Source: Deltaproteobacteria bacterium (GTDB taxonomy: Bacteria; Desulfobacterota; GWC2-55-46). Taken from it: a stretch of DNA of 63,861 nucleotides. Shown here piece after piece: positions 44,151 through 54,200 of this stretch; position 1 is the stretch's first letter, and each line of letters opens with the position of its first letter. The DNA lies in the NCBI GenBank assembly GCA_020846435.1, contig JADLDY010000066.1, positions 1 through 63,861 of the forward strand. The letters are read 5' to 3'. The position numbers and the translations under genes are program-made. The notes beneath the pieces are model-generated. The model was not told the origin of the DNA and did no database searches. It saw only the letters and a list, made by a program, of their open reading frames with translations.

Positions 44151-44167
44151 AGCAATTAAAGTGCCAA
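44151..44167 (-). promoter_or_regulatory. Sigma-54 promoter of the ANTAR regulator-GATase operon
   Basis: Minus-strand TTGGCACTTTAATTGCT: GG-N10-GC spacing exact, consensus at TTGGCAC and TTGC. Expected transcription start near 44140. Confidence 0.85.
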
Positions 44168-44253
44168 AGGACGCCACAGGCGTTTTATCTGCGTTTTCTG
44201 CTGTTTGTGTCCGGAGATGGACTTCTGGTGCGCTCTTTTGAGGCTTGAGATGA

Positions 44254-45714
44254 TTAAGTTTTAAGCAGACGGGCTTTGGCCTGGCCGTAGACCTCGATAT
44301 ATTTTTTCGCGGCGTCATCCCATGAGAAGTCCTCGGACATGCCTCTCTTCTGAAGCTCTGCCCACGCTTTTTTGTCACGGAAGAGCTCGACAGCCTCCTT
44401 CACCTTTCCGGTAAGGGCGTCGGAAGAGAACGTAGTGAACTTGAAGCCGTTGCCGCCGCCGACTTCCGAGAAATCCTTGACAGTGTCGTCGAGGCCGCCG
44501 GTCGCGCGCACAATGGGGACCGTGCCGTACTTCAAACTGTATATCTGGTTCAAGCCGCACGGCTCGTACTTCGAAGGCATGAGGAACATGTCAGAGCCTG
44601 CCTCTACCAGATGAGACAGGCCGCCGTTAAAAGCTATCTTTACCGAGAGCTTCTCAGGGTAGCGCTTCGCAAGCGCGGTGAGCAGTTCCTGATAGCTCCT
44701 GTCCCCTGAGCCGAGTATGACCAACGCGATATCGAGCTGCATGAGCTCGGGTATCGCCTCGGCGAGTATGTCTATGCCCTTTTGTCCGGCAAGACGCGTG
44801 ACCATGCCGATGACAGGCCTCGAGGCTTTGGCCTTCAGACCGAACTCTCTCAGAAGCTTCCTGCGGCACGCCGACTTGCCAGAGAGGTCAGTGGCCGTAT
44901 AGTTGGCGGGTATCAGCTCGTCGGTCGCGGGGTCCCATTCAGCGTAATCCACCCCGTTCAAGATGCCGGTGAGCTCGTTCTTTCTCCTGGAGAGGACGCC
45001 TTCGAGGCCGTAGCCGTACTCGGCAGTCTGTATCTCAGAGCAGTAGCCGCGGCTCACAGTGGTTATGGCGTCGGAAAATACTATACCTGCCTTGAGGAGG
45101 TTGAGGTTGCCCCAAAACTCGAGCCCTTCGGGGTTGAAAAGATAAAGGCCCAGGCCTGTGACATCATAGAAGCTGGCCGGGAACTGCCCTTGATAGGCGA
45201 TGTTGTGGATACTGAGGACTGTCGCGGTCTTGGAGAAAACAGGCTCTTCCCTGTATATGTCCTTGAGGTACGCCGGTATGAGGCCGGTCTGCCAGTCGTT
45301 GCAGTGTATGATGTCAGGAGAGAGGCGCCTGGCCTTTATTACCTCAAGCACGGCCCTTGAAAAGAAGGTGAACCTCTCCAGGTTGTCGAAGTAATCGCCC
45401 TCAGGCGTGCCGTAGAGGTACTCCCTGTCAAAGTACTCATCGCGCCTTATGAAATAGAACGGCACACCGCGGTCATGCCCGAGGAGAATTCTGGCCATGA
45501 CCGTGCGCCTGCCCATATTGACCGGCACGGTAAGGCCCGTGTCCTCTATCTCCAACCCCTTTTGAGCGACCTCTCTGTAGTAAGGGACAAAGACGATCAC
45601 CCTGCACCCCAGGCGCTTCAAAGCCGCAGGCAAAGAGCCGGCGACATCGGCGAGCCCGCCGGTCTTGGCGAAAGGAACGGCCTCAGAGGCCGCGATAACG
45701 ACTGTAAAACCCAT
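44254..45714 (-). CDS. glgA: Glycogen synthase (ADP-glucose type)
   Basis: 486 residues, GT5 family. The ADP-glucose-binding N-terminal motif KTGGLADVAGSLP (about 14-26) and the C-terminal domain with GSGDRSYQELL and PSKYEPCGLNQIYSLKYGT are complete, including the catalytic Glu in EPCGLNQ. Extends alpha-1,4-glucan. The start at 45714 (MGFTVVIAASEAVPF) matches the family N-terminus; an open frame extends to 45750. No other glycogen gene is adjacent. Confidence 0.94.
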   Translation of the reverse strand: MGFTVVIAASEAVPFAKTGGLADVAGSLPAALKRLGCRVIVFVPYYREVAQKGLEIEDTGLTVPVNMGRRTVMARILLGHDRGVPFYFIRRDEYFDREYLYGTPEGDYFDNLERFTFFSRAVLEVIKARRLSPDIIHCNDWQTGLIPAYLKDIYREEPVFSKTATVLSIHNIAYQGQFPASFYDVTGLGLYLFNPEGLEFWGNLNLLKAGIVFSDAITTVSRGYCSEIQTAEYGYGLEGVLSRRKNELTGILNGVDYAEWDPATDELIPANYTATDLSGKSACRRKLLREFGLKAKASRPVIGMVTRLAGQKGIDILAEAIPELMQLDIALVILGSGDRSYQELLTALAKRYPEKLSVKIAFNGGLSHLVEAGSDMFLMPSKYEPCGLNQIYSLKYGTVPIVRATGGLDDTVKDFSEVGGGNGFKFTTFSSDALTGKVKEAVELFRDKKAWAELQKRGMSEDFSWDDAAKKYIEVYGQAKARLLKT

Positions 45715-45845
45715 GAGCGAGAAGTTAACAGAAAAACCCGAGGGTTGCAAGGGGCTCTCAAAGGACGCTTTGTCCTGCCTTCTTCAACCTTTACTCCTTT
45801 TCTTTCTATGATAAAATCCAGTCAATGCCGCGTTGGAGGGTACTG

Positions 45846-47204
45846 ATGAAACAGACGATGTTCGTCCTTCAGGAAAAAGACACGCCGAGTCAGTGGTACA
45901 ACATCATGGCAGACATGCCCAATCTGCCTGCTCCTCCACTTCATCCCGGCACATTGCAGCCCTGCGGCCCTGACGACTTGAAGGCGATATTCCCGATGTC
46001 CCTCATAGAGCAGGAGATCAGCTCGCAGAGGTGGATAGACATCCCGGAAGAAGTGCGCGATATCTACGCCCTCTGGAGGCCGAGCCCTCTTTACAGGGCC
46101 CACAGGCTTGAGGCGGCACTGAAGACCCCGGCGAGGATCTACTACAAATACGAAGGCGTAAGCCCGGCCGGAAGCCACAAGCCCAACACATCGGTCCCGC
46201 AGGCCTACTACAACAGCAAGGCGGGCATAAAGAGGATCGCGACCGAGACAGGCGCGGGCCAGTGGGGCTCGGCCCTCGCTCTTGCCGGCTGTTTTTTCGG
46301 CATCGAGATAAATGTCTACATGGTCAAGGTGAGCTATTTTCAAAAGCCTTACAGAAGGATAGCCATGGAGACCTGGGGAGCGAAGGTCCACGCGAGCCCC
46401 ACGAATTTGACGGAATCAGGAAGGAAGGTCCTCGCGGCTGACCCGGACAGCCCGGGAAGCCTCGGCATAGCCATATCAGAGGCTGTGGAAGAAGCCGCGA
46501 GCCGTCCCGACACCAACTACGCGCTCGGCTCTGTCTTAAACCATGTCTGCCTCCACCAGACCATCATAGGCCAGGAGTGCAAAAAGCAGATGGCCCTCGC
46601 CGGAGACTACCCTGATGTCGTCATCGGGTGCAGCGGAGGAGGGTCGAACCTCGCGGGGCTCGGCTTCCCTTTCCTCCTCGACAAGATAAACGGCAAGGAT
46701 CTGCGCGTGGTCGCAGTTGAGCCTTCGAGCTGCCCGACCCTCACAAAGGGCGAGTTCCGCTACGACTTCGGCGACCTCGCAGGCCTCACCCCCCTGATGA
46801 TGATGTACACTCTCGGACACGACTTCGTGCCCCCGGGCATACACGCTGGGGGCCTGCGCTATCACGGGGAATCCCCGCTCGTGAGCCAGCTCTGCCACGA
46901 CGGCCTCATCGAAGCCAAAGCCTTCCAGCAGACCGAGGTCTTCGAGGCCGCTCTCCAGTTCGCGAGGACGGAAGCCATAATCCCTGCCCCCGAGAGCTCT
47001 CACGCGATAAAAGCCGCCATAGACGAGGCGTTGAAGGCAAAGGAAGAGGGCAGAGAAAAGACGATCCTCTTCAGCCTCAGCGGACACGGCAACTTCGACA
47101 TGCAGGCTTACGCCGACTACCTCGGTGGAAAGCTCAAGGACGCGCCATACCCGGCGGAGAAGATAAAAGAGGCCCTCTCGAGGCTGCCCAGAATACCGGG
47201 CTGA
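45846..47204 (+). CDS. trpB2: Tryptophan synthase beta-like protein, TrpB2 type
   Basis: 452 residues, longer than TrpB1 and with the TrpB2 features: N-terminal extension, [16 protein letters not shown], the PLP lysine in [14 protein letters not shown] and glycine loop [11 protein letters not shown], and [12 protein letters not shown] at the end. Condenses serine with indole; TrpB2 proteins often act without TrpA on free indole, and no trpA is present here. ATG at 45846 has GGAGGG at 5 nt. Followed at 21 nt by a small membrane protein gene. Confidence 0.92.
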   Translation: MKQTMFVLQEKDTPSQWYNIMADMPNLPAPPLHPGTLQPCGPDDLKAIFPMSLIEQEISSQRWIDIPEEVRDIYALWRPSPLYRAHRLEAALKTPARIYYKYEGVSPAGSHKPNTSVPQAYYNSKAGIKRIATETGAGQWGSALALAGCFFGIEINVYMVKVSYFQKPYRRIAMETWGAKVHASPTNLTESGRKVLAADPDSPGSLGIAISEAVEEAASRPDTNYALGSVLNHVCLHQTIIGQECKKQMALAGDYPDVVIGCSGGGSNLAGLGFPFLLDKINGKDLRVVAVEPSSCPTLTKGEFRYDFGDLAGLTPLMMMYTLGHDFVPPGIHAGGLRYHGESPLVSQLCHDGLIEAKAFQQTEVFEAALQFARTEAIIPAPESSHAIKAAIDEALKAKEEGREKTILFSLSGHGNFDMQAYADYLGGKLKDAPYPAEKIKEALSRLPRIPG

Positions 47205-47225
47205 TGGAAAGGACAAGGAGCGAAT

Positions 47226-47525
47226 ATGTCCGCTAAAGCCTGGCTAATATCAAGGCTCTTCCCCGGTTTTGCCGGGGCAATGCTCGCGTCAGCTCCTGTA
47301 ATACGCGCTTCCAGGGCTATTATCTCGGCGCTCAGGAAAGACTACGGAGATATCTCTGACGAGAAGCTCAAGGCGCTCTTCGAAGAGTTCGAGTCAAGGG
47401 TCGAAAAGCTCGAAGCCTCTGTCGCGGCTCTCGAGAACAGCGTCAGCAAGCTCACGGCCGCCGTCTACCTCATAGCCGGAGTGGCTCTCGCGGCCATTAT
47501 CCTCTCTGTCGTCAAGCTGGCATGA
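47226..47525 (+). CDS. Small membrane protein with coiled coil
   Basis: 99 residues, no family assigned. Hydrophobic N-terminal segment (about 8-28), a heptad-like stretch (SRVEKLEASVAALENSVSKL, about 56-75) and a C-terminal membrane helix (AAVYLIAGVALAAIILSVV). AAGGAG precedes the ATG. Downstream of trpB2 in the same transcription unit and followed by a terminator; function unknown. Confidence 0.72.
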   Translation: MSAKAWLISRLFPGFAGAMLASAPVIRASRAIISALRKDYGDISDEKLKALFEEFESRVEKLEASVAALENSVSKLTAAVYLIAGVALAAIILSVVKLA

Positions 47526-47556
47526 AACTCGTTTAAAATTGCGCCAGGCATGACCC

Positions 47557-47592
47557 GGCCCGCCCGAAAGGCGGGCCTTCGCCTTTTCTTCA
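47557..47592 (+). terminator. Intrinsic terminator of the trpB2 unit
   Basis: Hairpin GGCCCGCC-CGAAA-GGCGGGCC followed by TTCGCCTTTTCTT. Confidence 0.85.
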
Positions 47593-47681
47593 GGCCATAA
47601 CATGGCTATTTTCTTAAGGAAATTCAGCCCTAACCTCCCCTTAATCTTGAAAATCATATAAATGAGTACAAGACAAGCGTG

Positions 47682-47721
47682 ACACCGGTCACATTGAGGC
47701 CCGGTGTGTTCATGTTATAAA
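47682..47721 (+). promoter_or_regulatory. Promoter with overlapping dyad before the secreted orphan gene
   Basis: Inverted repeat ACACCGG (47682-47688) and CCGGTGT (47701-47707) with 12-nt spacer; a -35-like TTGAGG (47694-47699) lies inside it and TATAAA (47716-47721) follows at 16 nt. Suggests a regulated sigma-70 promoter. Confidence 0.4.
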
Positions 47722-47791
47722 TAATGACATATTGTTTTTTCCCTGAAGTTTTCCTCCGAATCACCGATCTACAAGAGTTAAGGAGACAATC

Positions 47792-48532
47792 ATGCGCATA
47801 CTCAGAAAACTGATCCTTCCGGCAGTCGCTGTCCTTACAATTTCCGGCCAGGCCTTCTCCGAAGAGACGGACATAAGGCTTACGCTGCTCGAAGACAAGA
47901 GCGTCACGGCCCTTTACACCATAGACGAGTTCAACACGCTTGTAATATCGGGCGCGGACGGCAGCATGGACAAGGCCCTTGAGTCAATATGCTCAGAATA
48001 CAAAGGCGAGATGGCAACAGACGCCGACACCCTCAGGTGCGAAGGCGTATTCACGGCTTCAAGGATAGACCCGGTCACGGAAGAAGGCCACTCGATCGTC
48101 ATAACCACCGAGACGGCCCAGCCCCTCGCGTACAAAAACGAATCGATACCCTCGGTTGAAGATGTCACGGCCCCGCCGAGCGGCTTGATAGAAGGCGAGC
48201 ATTCGTCGATAGACATGTACCAGTACATGTACGCCCTGTGCAAGAAAAACGGAGGCACGCCTTCGGTCGTCCTGTCAAAGAGGTTCGGCAAGACAGCCAG
48301 GTACACTGAAGTAGGCGCGCAAGAGGCCTTCGGCTACCTCATGGCCTCCGGCGAGGGAAAAGACCCCTGGTTCTTCGCCTGCGAGGGCGAGAACAGGTTC
48401 ATAGTCGAAAAGGACTACCAGCACAACCTGGACGGCTCCAACAGGTTCACCTTCCACCCCAAGAGGGGCCTTGAGTGGGTCGATTACGTAAAGGCCGAGG
48501 ACGGCGTGGTAGCGGCTCTGGACGCGCGCTGA
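47792..48532 (+). CDS. Secreted protein of unknown function
   Basis: 246 residues with a clear signal peptide (ILPAVAVLTISGQAFS then EE). The mature part contains two cysteine pairs (SICSEYK/TLRCEGV and ALCKKNG/FFACEGE), suggesting disulphides in the periplasm, and two similar halves each ending in an aromatic strand. No family recognised. AAGGAG is 7 nt before the ATG. Single gene with an upstream dyad-containing promoter and followed by repeat copy E. Confidence 0.72.
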   Translation: MRILRKLILPAVAVLTISGQAFSEETDIRLTLLEDKSVTALYTIDEFNTLVISGADGSMDKALESICSEYKGEMATDADTLRCEGVFTASRIDPVTEEGHSIVITTETAQPLAYKNESIPSVEDVTAPPSGLIEGEHSSIDMYQYMYALCKKNGGTPSVVLSKRFGKTARYTEVGAQEAFGYLMASGEGKDPWFFACEGENRFIVEKDYQHNLDGSNRFTFHPKRGLEWVDYVKAEDGVVAALDAR

Positions 48533-48568
48533 CGCTTTAACAGAATACTAAAAAACACTGAGTTTAGA

Positions 48569-48692
48569 CAGGTTGCCCAAAAAGTTCCAGATGCGAGGAG
48601 TCGAGAAGCGAGGAATGAGGCGTACTTTTCATGTACGCCGCAATGACGAGCGCCGAAGACGACATGGCAGATGGGATTTTTTCGGCAACCTG
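48569..48692 (+). repeat. ~123-bp palindromic intergenic repeat, copy E
   Basis: Starts CAGGTTGCCCAAAAAGTTCC and ends GATTTTTTCGGCAACCTG; central hairpin GGCGTAC(TTTTCAT)GTACGCC. Closest relative of copy A (opposite orientation). Begins 36 nt after the upstream stop codon. Confidence 0.86.
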
Positions 48693-48696
48693 CAAA

Positions 48697-48730
48697 GAAG
48701 AGGCCCGGCTTAATAAAGCCGGGCCTCTTC
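48697..48730. terminator. Bidirectional terminator between convergent genes
   Basis: Hairpin AAGAGGCCCGGCTT-AATA-AAGCCGGGCCTCTT, placed between the secreted-protein gene and the SEC-C gene, which converge. Confidence 0.85.
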
Positions 48731-48755
48731 TTATTTATGGCAACACTGAAAGTCC

Positions 48756-49475
48756 TTATTTCCCGTGGCACTTCTTGAACTTCTGGCCGCTGCCGCACCA
48801 GCACGGGTCATTCCTGCCGGGCGTTGACGAAGCGGCCCTTTGCTGAGGCAGAAGCGACGGCGCGTTCCTCTCGCACCATGCCCTGACGCCTTCCACGACC
48901 CTGTCGGAGGCCTCCTCGGCCGTGGGGCAGCCCTCTTCGAGGTTTTTGAGGGCTGTCTGCTTTTCAACGGCCAGCGCGACCTCTATCTCGGACGCCCCGC
49001 CACCAAGAGCGGCGTGAATGACACGGCAATAGCCCTTCTCGCCCGCGCGAGCCTCAGGCGTGCCGAGAAAGCCGCAATGCGGCGGCCTTATCTCGCGCCC
49101 TGTAATAGACGGATGTATGGCGCACGAGCGGTCCCCAGAGACAAAGGCGCACCTGAAGGCGAACATCGCTATGAGGTTTATTGTAAGGGTCGCGCCCGTG
49201 GCCCGTATATCGCGTATGACGACATTGTACTTCTCAGGCGACCTGAAGAGCGGCCTGGGCCTCTCCTCTGTGGTTATGTACGCGTCTATTATCCTGTGCG
49301 CCCTGGCCTTTATGCCCTTCAATACCTCTGCCCGAAAGCCCGAAAGGCTCGATATCCCCCCCTCCTTGACGACTGGGTAGGAGATTATCCCCCACCAGGG
49401 GTCGCAACATATGCCGCCGCACCTCTCGACGCAGACCGACGAGAAGTATGATTTGTCCTTTTTTACCGCTTCCAT
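48756..49475 (-). CDS. Cysteine-rich YkgJ-like protein with C-terminal SEC-C motif
   Basis: 239 residues from the ATG at 49475. The N-terminal part has the CxxCxxxCC pattern (CVERCGGICCDPWWG) and further cysteines (CAFVSGDRSCAIH, RPPHCGF, GYCRVIH), resembling zinc/iron-chelating YkgJ-type domains. The C-terminus ends in a complete SEC-C zinc motif (RNDPCWCGSGQKFKKCH) as in SecA tails. Molecular role unknown. A TATAAT lies 6 nt before this ATG, so the transcript may be leaderless; an open frame extends to 49535 but overlaps the divergent fhs region. Confidence 0.78.
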   Translation of the reverse strand: MEAVKKDKSYFSSVCVERCGGICCDPWWGIISYPVVKEGGISSLSGFRAEVLKGIKARAHRIIDAYITTEERPRPLFRSPEKYNVVIRDIRATGATLTINLIAMFAFRCAFVSGDRSCAIHPSITGREIRPPHCGFLGTPEARAGEKGYCRVIHAALGGGASEIEVALAVEKQTALKNLEEGCPTAEEASDRVVEGVRAWCERNAPSLLPQQRAASSTPGRNDPCWCGSGQKFKKCHGK

Positions 49476-49589
49476 CCGAGGATTATAACTTTTTTGATCG
49501 TTGCGAGTCCATCCCAAATTGGAGGATTTAATCATCCGAAGGAGCGCTCTTCCTTGACTCTGAGAGCCCTGTGTGCTAACCCTAAAGAG

Positions 49590-51239
49590 ATGAAAGATGA
49601 AGGAAAATCAACCCTCTGGCTAAGGCCTGTCACTGAAGTGGCCTCCAGAGCCGGAATACCTGAGGAAAGCCTCCTGCCTTATGGCCGCTTCATGGCCAAA
49701 GTCGACCCCGCCCTCATCGACGGGCTCGAGGGAAGGCCTTCCGGCAAACTCGTGCTCATTACCGCCATGAGCCCGACCCCGGCCGGAGAGGGCAAGACGA
49801 CCCTTACGATCGGCCTTACGCAGTCATTGAACCTCCTCGGCAAGAAGGCTTTCGCCTGCATAAGGCAACCGAGCCTCGGCCCTCTACTCGGCATGAAGGG
49901 CGGGGCGTTGGGCTCAGGGCTCTCAGAGGCCGGGCCGGCTGAAGACTTCTCCTTACAGTTCAACAACGACGACTACGGCGTCGTCACCTCCCACAACCTC
50001 ATCTCGGCCATAATCGACAACCACATATACCACGGCAACGAACTGGCCATTGAAAAGGTCATCTGGCCGAGGGTCTCCACCATAAACGACAGGGCTCTGA
50101 GGAACATAACCGCTGGAATTGCCAAAGGAAACACACCGCGAAAGGATGAATTCCAAATTTCGGCGGCTTCTGAGATAATGTCCATGCTCTGCCTGAGCGA
50201 AGGCCTTGAGGACTTCAGGGAACGGGCTAAGAAGGTCATAGTCGCCTTTGACAGAAAAGGCCGTTCGATAACCGTATGCGGCCTCGGCATGGACGGAGCA
50301 GTATCAGCCCTCATGAAGAACGCTCTGCTCCCGAACCTGGGTCAGTCGATCGAGGGCTCGCCTGTCTTTGTCCACGGCGGCCCCTTTGGCAACATCTCGA
50401 TAGGGTGCAGCAGCGTCGCCGCCGACCGCCTCGCCCTGAAACTATCAGACTTTTGTCTTACTGAAGCCGGGTTTTCAACCGAGCTCGGGGCTGAGAAGTT
50501 CATCGACATACTGTGCAGGCAATCGGGGCTCTTCCCTTCGGCCGCCGTGATTGTGGCGACCCTGAACGCCCTGCGCCTGCACGGCAAGGCAACAGACTTT
50601 ACTGCCCATGACATGGACTCAGTCAAAAAAGGCATGGCGAACCTCGAAAAGCACATTGAAAACCTGAAAACCTTCGGCATACCGGCGCTCGTCGCGCTTA
50701 ACAGGTTCAAGGGCGACACGGACAAGGAGATAAACGAGACCCTCGGCCTCATAAGAGGGCTCGGCGTCAAGGCAGAGGCGGTCGACGTAAGGGAGCAAGG
50801 CGGCAAAGGCGGCCTGGATGCCGCCAGGGCGATAATCGAGGCCACCCTCGCCCCAGGCGGCGGTCAGAAAGAAAAGTTCCTCTACCCGCTCGATATGCCG
50901 ATAGAGGAAAAGATAAATACAATAGCGATGAAGATGTACGGCGCGGACGGAATCAGCCTGACCGATGCCGCGAAAGCCGACCTCGAGGACATGAACAGGC
51001 TCGGGCTCGAAGGCCTGCCAGTGTGCATCGCCAAGACCCCGAAGTCGCTCTCTGATGACCCAACGCTCACTGGCAGACCGAAGGGCTTCACTGTGAAGGT
51101 CACGGCCTTGAGGCCCGCCACAGGGGCCGGCTACATAGTCGCCCATTGCGGCAATGTCCTCCTAATGCCGGGCATGCCTTCGCGGCCGCTCGCCGAAAAG
51201 ATTGACATCGACTCAACAGGGCGCGTGACGGGCATATGA
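49590..51239 (+). CDS. fhs: Formate-tetrahydrofolate ligase
   Basis: 549 residues from the ATG at 49590, near the usual 556. Activates formate with ATP on tetrahydrofolate, an entry step of the methyl branch of the Wood-Ljungdahl route and of one-carbon supply. P-loop TPAGEGKTTLTIGL near 56-69; IRQPSLGPLLGMKGGA and FNNDDYGVVTSHNL (family: HLTGD/FHAI region) follow. A TTG at 49554 with AAGGAG 9 nt upstream is an alternative start; the family N-terminus favours 49590. Divergent from the SEC-C gene. Confidence 0.95.
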   Translation: MKDEGKSTLWLRPVTEVASRAGIPEESLLPYGRFMAKVDPALIDGLEGRPSGKLVLITAMSPTPAGEGKTTLTIGLTQSLNLLGKKAFACIRQPSLGPLLGMKGGALGSGLSEAGPAEDFSLQFNNDDYGVVTSHNLISAIIDNHIYHGNELAIEKVIWPRVSTINDRALRNITAGIAKGNTPRKDEFQISAASEIMSMLCLSEGLEDFRERAKKVIVAFDRKGRSITVCGLGMDGAVSALMKNALLPNLGQSIEGSPVFVHGGPFGNISIGCSSVAADRLALKLSDFCLTEAGFSTELGAEKFIDILCRQSGLFPSAAVIVATLNALRLHGKATDFTAHDMDSVKKGMANLEKHIENLKTFGIPALVALNRFKGDTDKEINETLGLIRGLGVKAEAVDVREQGGKGGLDAARAIIEATLAPGGGQKEKFLYPLDMPIEEKINTIAMKMYGADGISLTDAAKADLEDMNRLGLEGLPVCIAKTPKSLSDDPTLTGRPKGFTVKVTALRPATGAGYIVAHCGNVLLMPGMPSRPLAEKIDIDSTGRVTGI

Positions 51240-51258
51240 ACCGCTTTTATCAGCATAA

Positions 51259-54200
51259 ATGATGAAAAACACCTCACACCGTTCAAATAAACTGTCCGCT
51301 AACGGATACGGCGGGCTCCTGAAGTCCCTGGGCTTCCAGTCGTTCCTGTGGACGCAGTTCCTCGGAGCTTTCAACGACAACGTCTTCAAGATAGTCCTGT
51401 CCATGATAGCCGTCAACCTCGCGACCGACGGGACTGGCGGCGGCTATGTGTCAATGGTCGGCGCGGTATTCATATTCCCGTTCTTCATCTTTTCAGGCTA
51501 CGCCGGGTACGCGGCTGACGCCTTCAACAAAAGGACCGTCCTCATCGTCACGAAAGCCTTCGAGATCGTCGCCGTGACAGTCGGGTTTTTCGCCTTCTGG
51601 TCGGGGAGGATCGAGCTCATGCTCGCCACGCTCTTCCTCATGGCCGTCCACTCGACTTTCTTCAGCCCGGCAAAGTACGGAATAGTCCCTGAGATGCTCC
51701 CTGACAGCGAATTATCCCGCGCCAACGGCCTCCTCGAGATGTCGACCTTCTTCGCCATAATCATCGGCACCTCGACCGGCACCATAATGTACTCGGCCCT
51801 CAAGGGCAACCTGACGATAGTCGGCGCCTTCCTCATAGCCATAGCCATCGCTGGCACGCTCATGAGCTTCGGCATACCGAAAGTCCCGTCATCAGGAGCG
51901 CAGGCGAGGTTCAGATTTAACCCCTGGGGCGAGATAGGCCAGGGCTTCAAATCCCTCATGAAGACAAAGCTCCTCCTGTTCACGGTCGGAGGCATAACCT
52001 ACTTCTGGTTCATGGGCTCTCTCCTCCAGATGGACATACTCCTTCTTGGCAAGGAGGTCATGGGACTCTCTGATTTCTGGGTAGGCATACTCATAACCTT
52101 CCTCGCCATAGGCATAGGCACCGGAAGCATAGTTGCCGGGAAACTCTCCGGCGACAAGGTCGAGCCGGGCCTTGTCCCTCTCGGCTCCATAGGCATGGGC
52201 CTTTTCTCGATACTCCTCGCGCTCTCGCCTGAGAGCTACCCGAGGACGGCCGCCGCGATGATAATGGTCGGCTTCTCCGGCGGCCTGTTCATAGTTCCTT
52301 TGAACGCCCTGCTTCAGCAAAAGAGCGGCTCGGAGGAAAAGGGGCGCATCATCGCGACCAACAACTTTGTCAACACCGTAGGCATACTCCTCGCCTCCGG
52401 CGTCCTGTGGCTCATGAGCGAGGTCTTTCGCGTCCCGGCCGACAGCATAATCCTCGTCTTCGGAGTGATCACCATTGTGGCTACGTTCTGGATGTTCAAG
52501 GCCCTCCCGGATTTCCTCATGAGGTTCGTCTTCTGGATGCTTACGCACACCCTCTACAACATCAAGATAGTCGGCCAGGAGAACGTGCCCAAAGACGGCC
52601 CCGCCCTCCTTGTTTCCAACCACATGTCCTTTGTCGACGCCTTCCTCGTCGGAGCTTGCGTGCAGAGGTTCATAAGGTTCATGATATACGAGTACTTCTA
52701 CGAGATAAGGGCGATAAAGTGGCTCTTGAGGCTCATGAAGGCCGTCCCCATAACAGACGGCAACAGGAGGGAAGTCCTGAAGTCTCTGGCCGCGGCCAGA
52801 GAAGAGCTCAAGGCAGGGCACATGGTCTGCGTCTTTGCCGAGGGCGCGATAACGAGGACAGGAAACCTCCTGCCTTTCAAGAAGGGCTTCGAGAGGATAG
52901 TCGAAGGGCTCGACGTGCCGATAATCCCGGTGCACCTCGACAGGGTCTGGGGCTCGATATTCAGCTTCAAGGGGATGAGGTTCTTCTGGAAGCTCCCCAC
53001 TCACTTCCCCTACCCGGTGACAGTATCCTTCGGCGAGCCGCTTACAGGCGCGAGCGCACACGAGGTAAGACAGGCCGTGATGGAGCTCGGCTCCCAGGCG
53101 CTCGACCACAGGAGGGTGAGCGAGGACCTTCTCCACATACGCTTCATAAAGACGGCGAGAAAACGCCTGTTCACGACCTGCATGTCGGACTCGACCGGCA
53201 GGAAGCTCACCTGGGCCAGGACCCTGGCCGCCTCGTTCGCCCTCTCTGACTGGATCGACGAGAACGCGAAGGCCGAGACCGTCGCGATAATGCTGCCAGC
53301 GTCGGTCGGCGGCGCGCTCGCCAATATCGCGTGCCTCATGGCCGGCAAGACCTCTGTAAACCTCAACTTCACGGCTGGAAGAGACTCGATCCAGTCGGCG
53401 CTCGATCAATGCCAGGCCGACAGAATAATCACCTCGCGGGCCTTCCTGACGAAGACCGGCTTATCCGAGGACCACCGCATGGTCTTCCTCGAAGACCTGA
53501 TGAAAGGGATCAGCGGGCTCAAATGGCTCTCCTGCCTCGCGGCCTCGGTCCTCCTGCCGGCAAAGCTCCTCTCGGCGCTCTTCTGCCGGGGGAAGCTCGA
53601 CCCCAACGCCCTTGCGACCATCATCTTCACGAGCGGGTCCACTGGAGAGCCCAAGGGGGTCATGCTCTCGCATCACAACATAGTCTCCAACATCGAGGGC
53701 TTCCAGCAGGTATTCCAGGTCTCGGGCAGAGACACCATAATCGGCGGCCTCCCGTTTTTCCACGCCTTCGGCTACACGGCGACCATCTGGTTTCCGCTCA
53801 TCACTGGCTTTTCCGCGGCCTACCACCCGAACCCCATGGACCCCAAAGGCATGGGCGACCTTGCGAGGACGAGGAAAGGGACGATTCTCATCGGCACGCC
53901 CGCCTTCTACAACGCCTGTATAAGAAAATGCAAAGACGCGGACTTCAGGCACGTCAGGTACGCCATAGCCGGGGCGGAAAAGCTCAGGGAGCAGACAGCG
54001 AGCGAGTTCAGGGCCGTCTTCCGCAAGGACCTGCTTGAAGGGTACGGCTGCACCGAGATGTCGCCTGTCATCTCGGTCAACGTCCATGACGTCGAGGACG
54101 GCTCAGTGCGCCAGCAGGGGCGAAAGAGCGGCACTGTCGGCCACCCCATACCCGGAGTCTCGGTGAAGGTCATAAACCAGGAGACAGGCGAAGAGGCCGC

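Noticed and set aside
51892-53409. Minus-strand 505-residue open frame
   Set aside because: Shadow of the MFS-PlsC-ligase fusion; composition is charged and repetitive with no domain.
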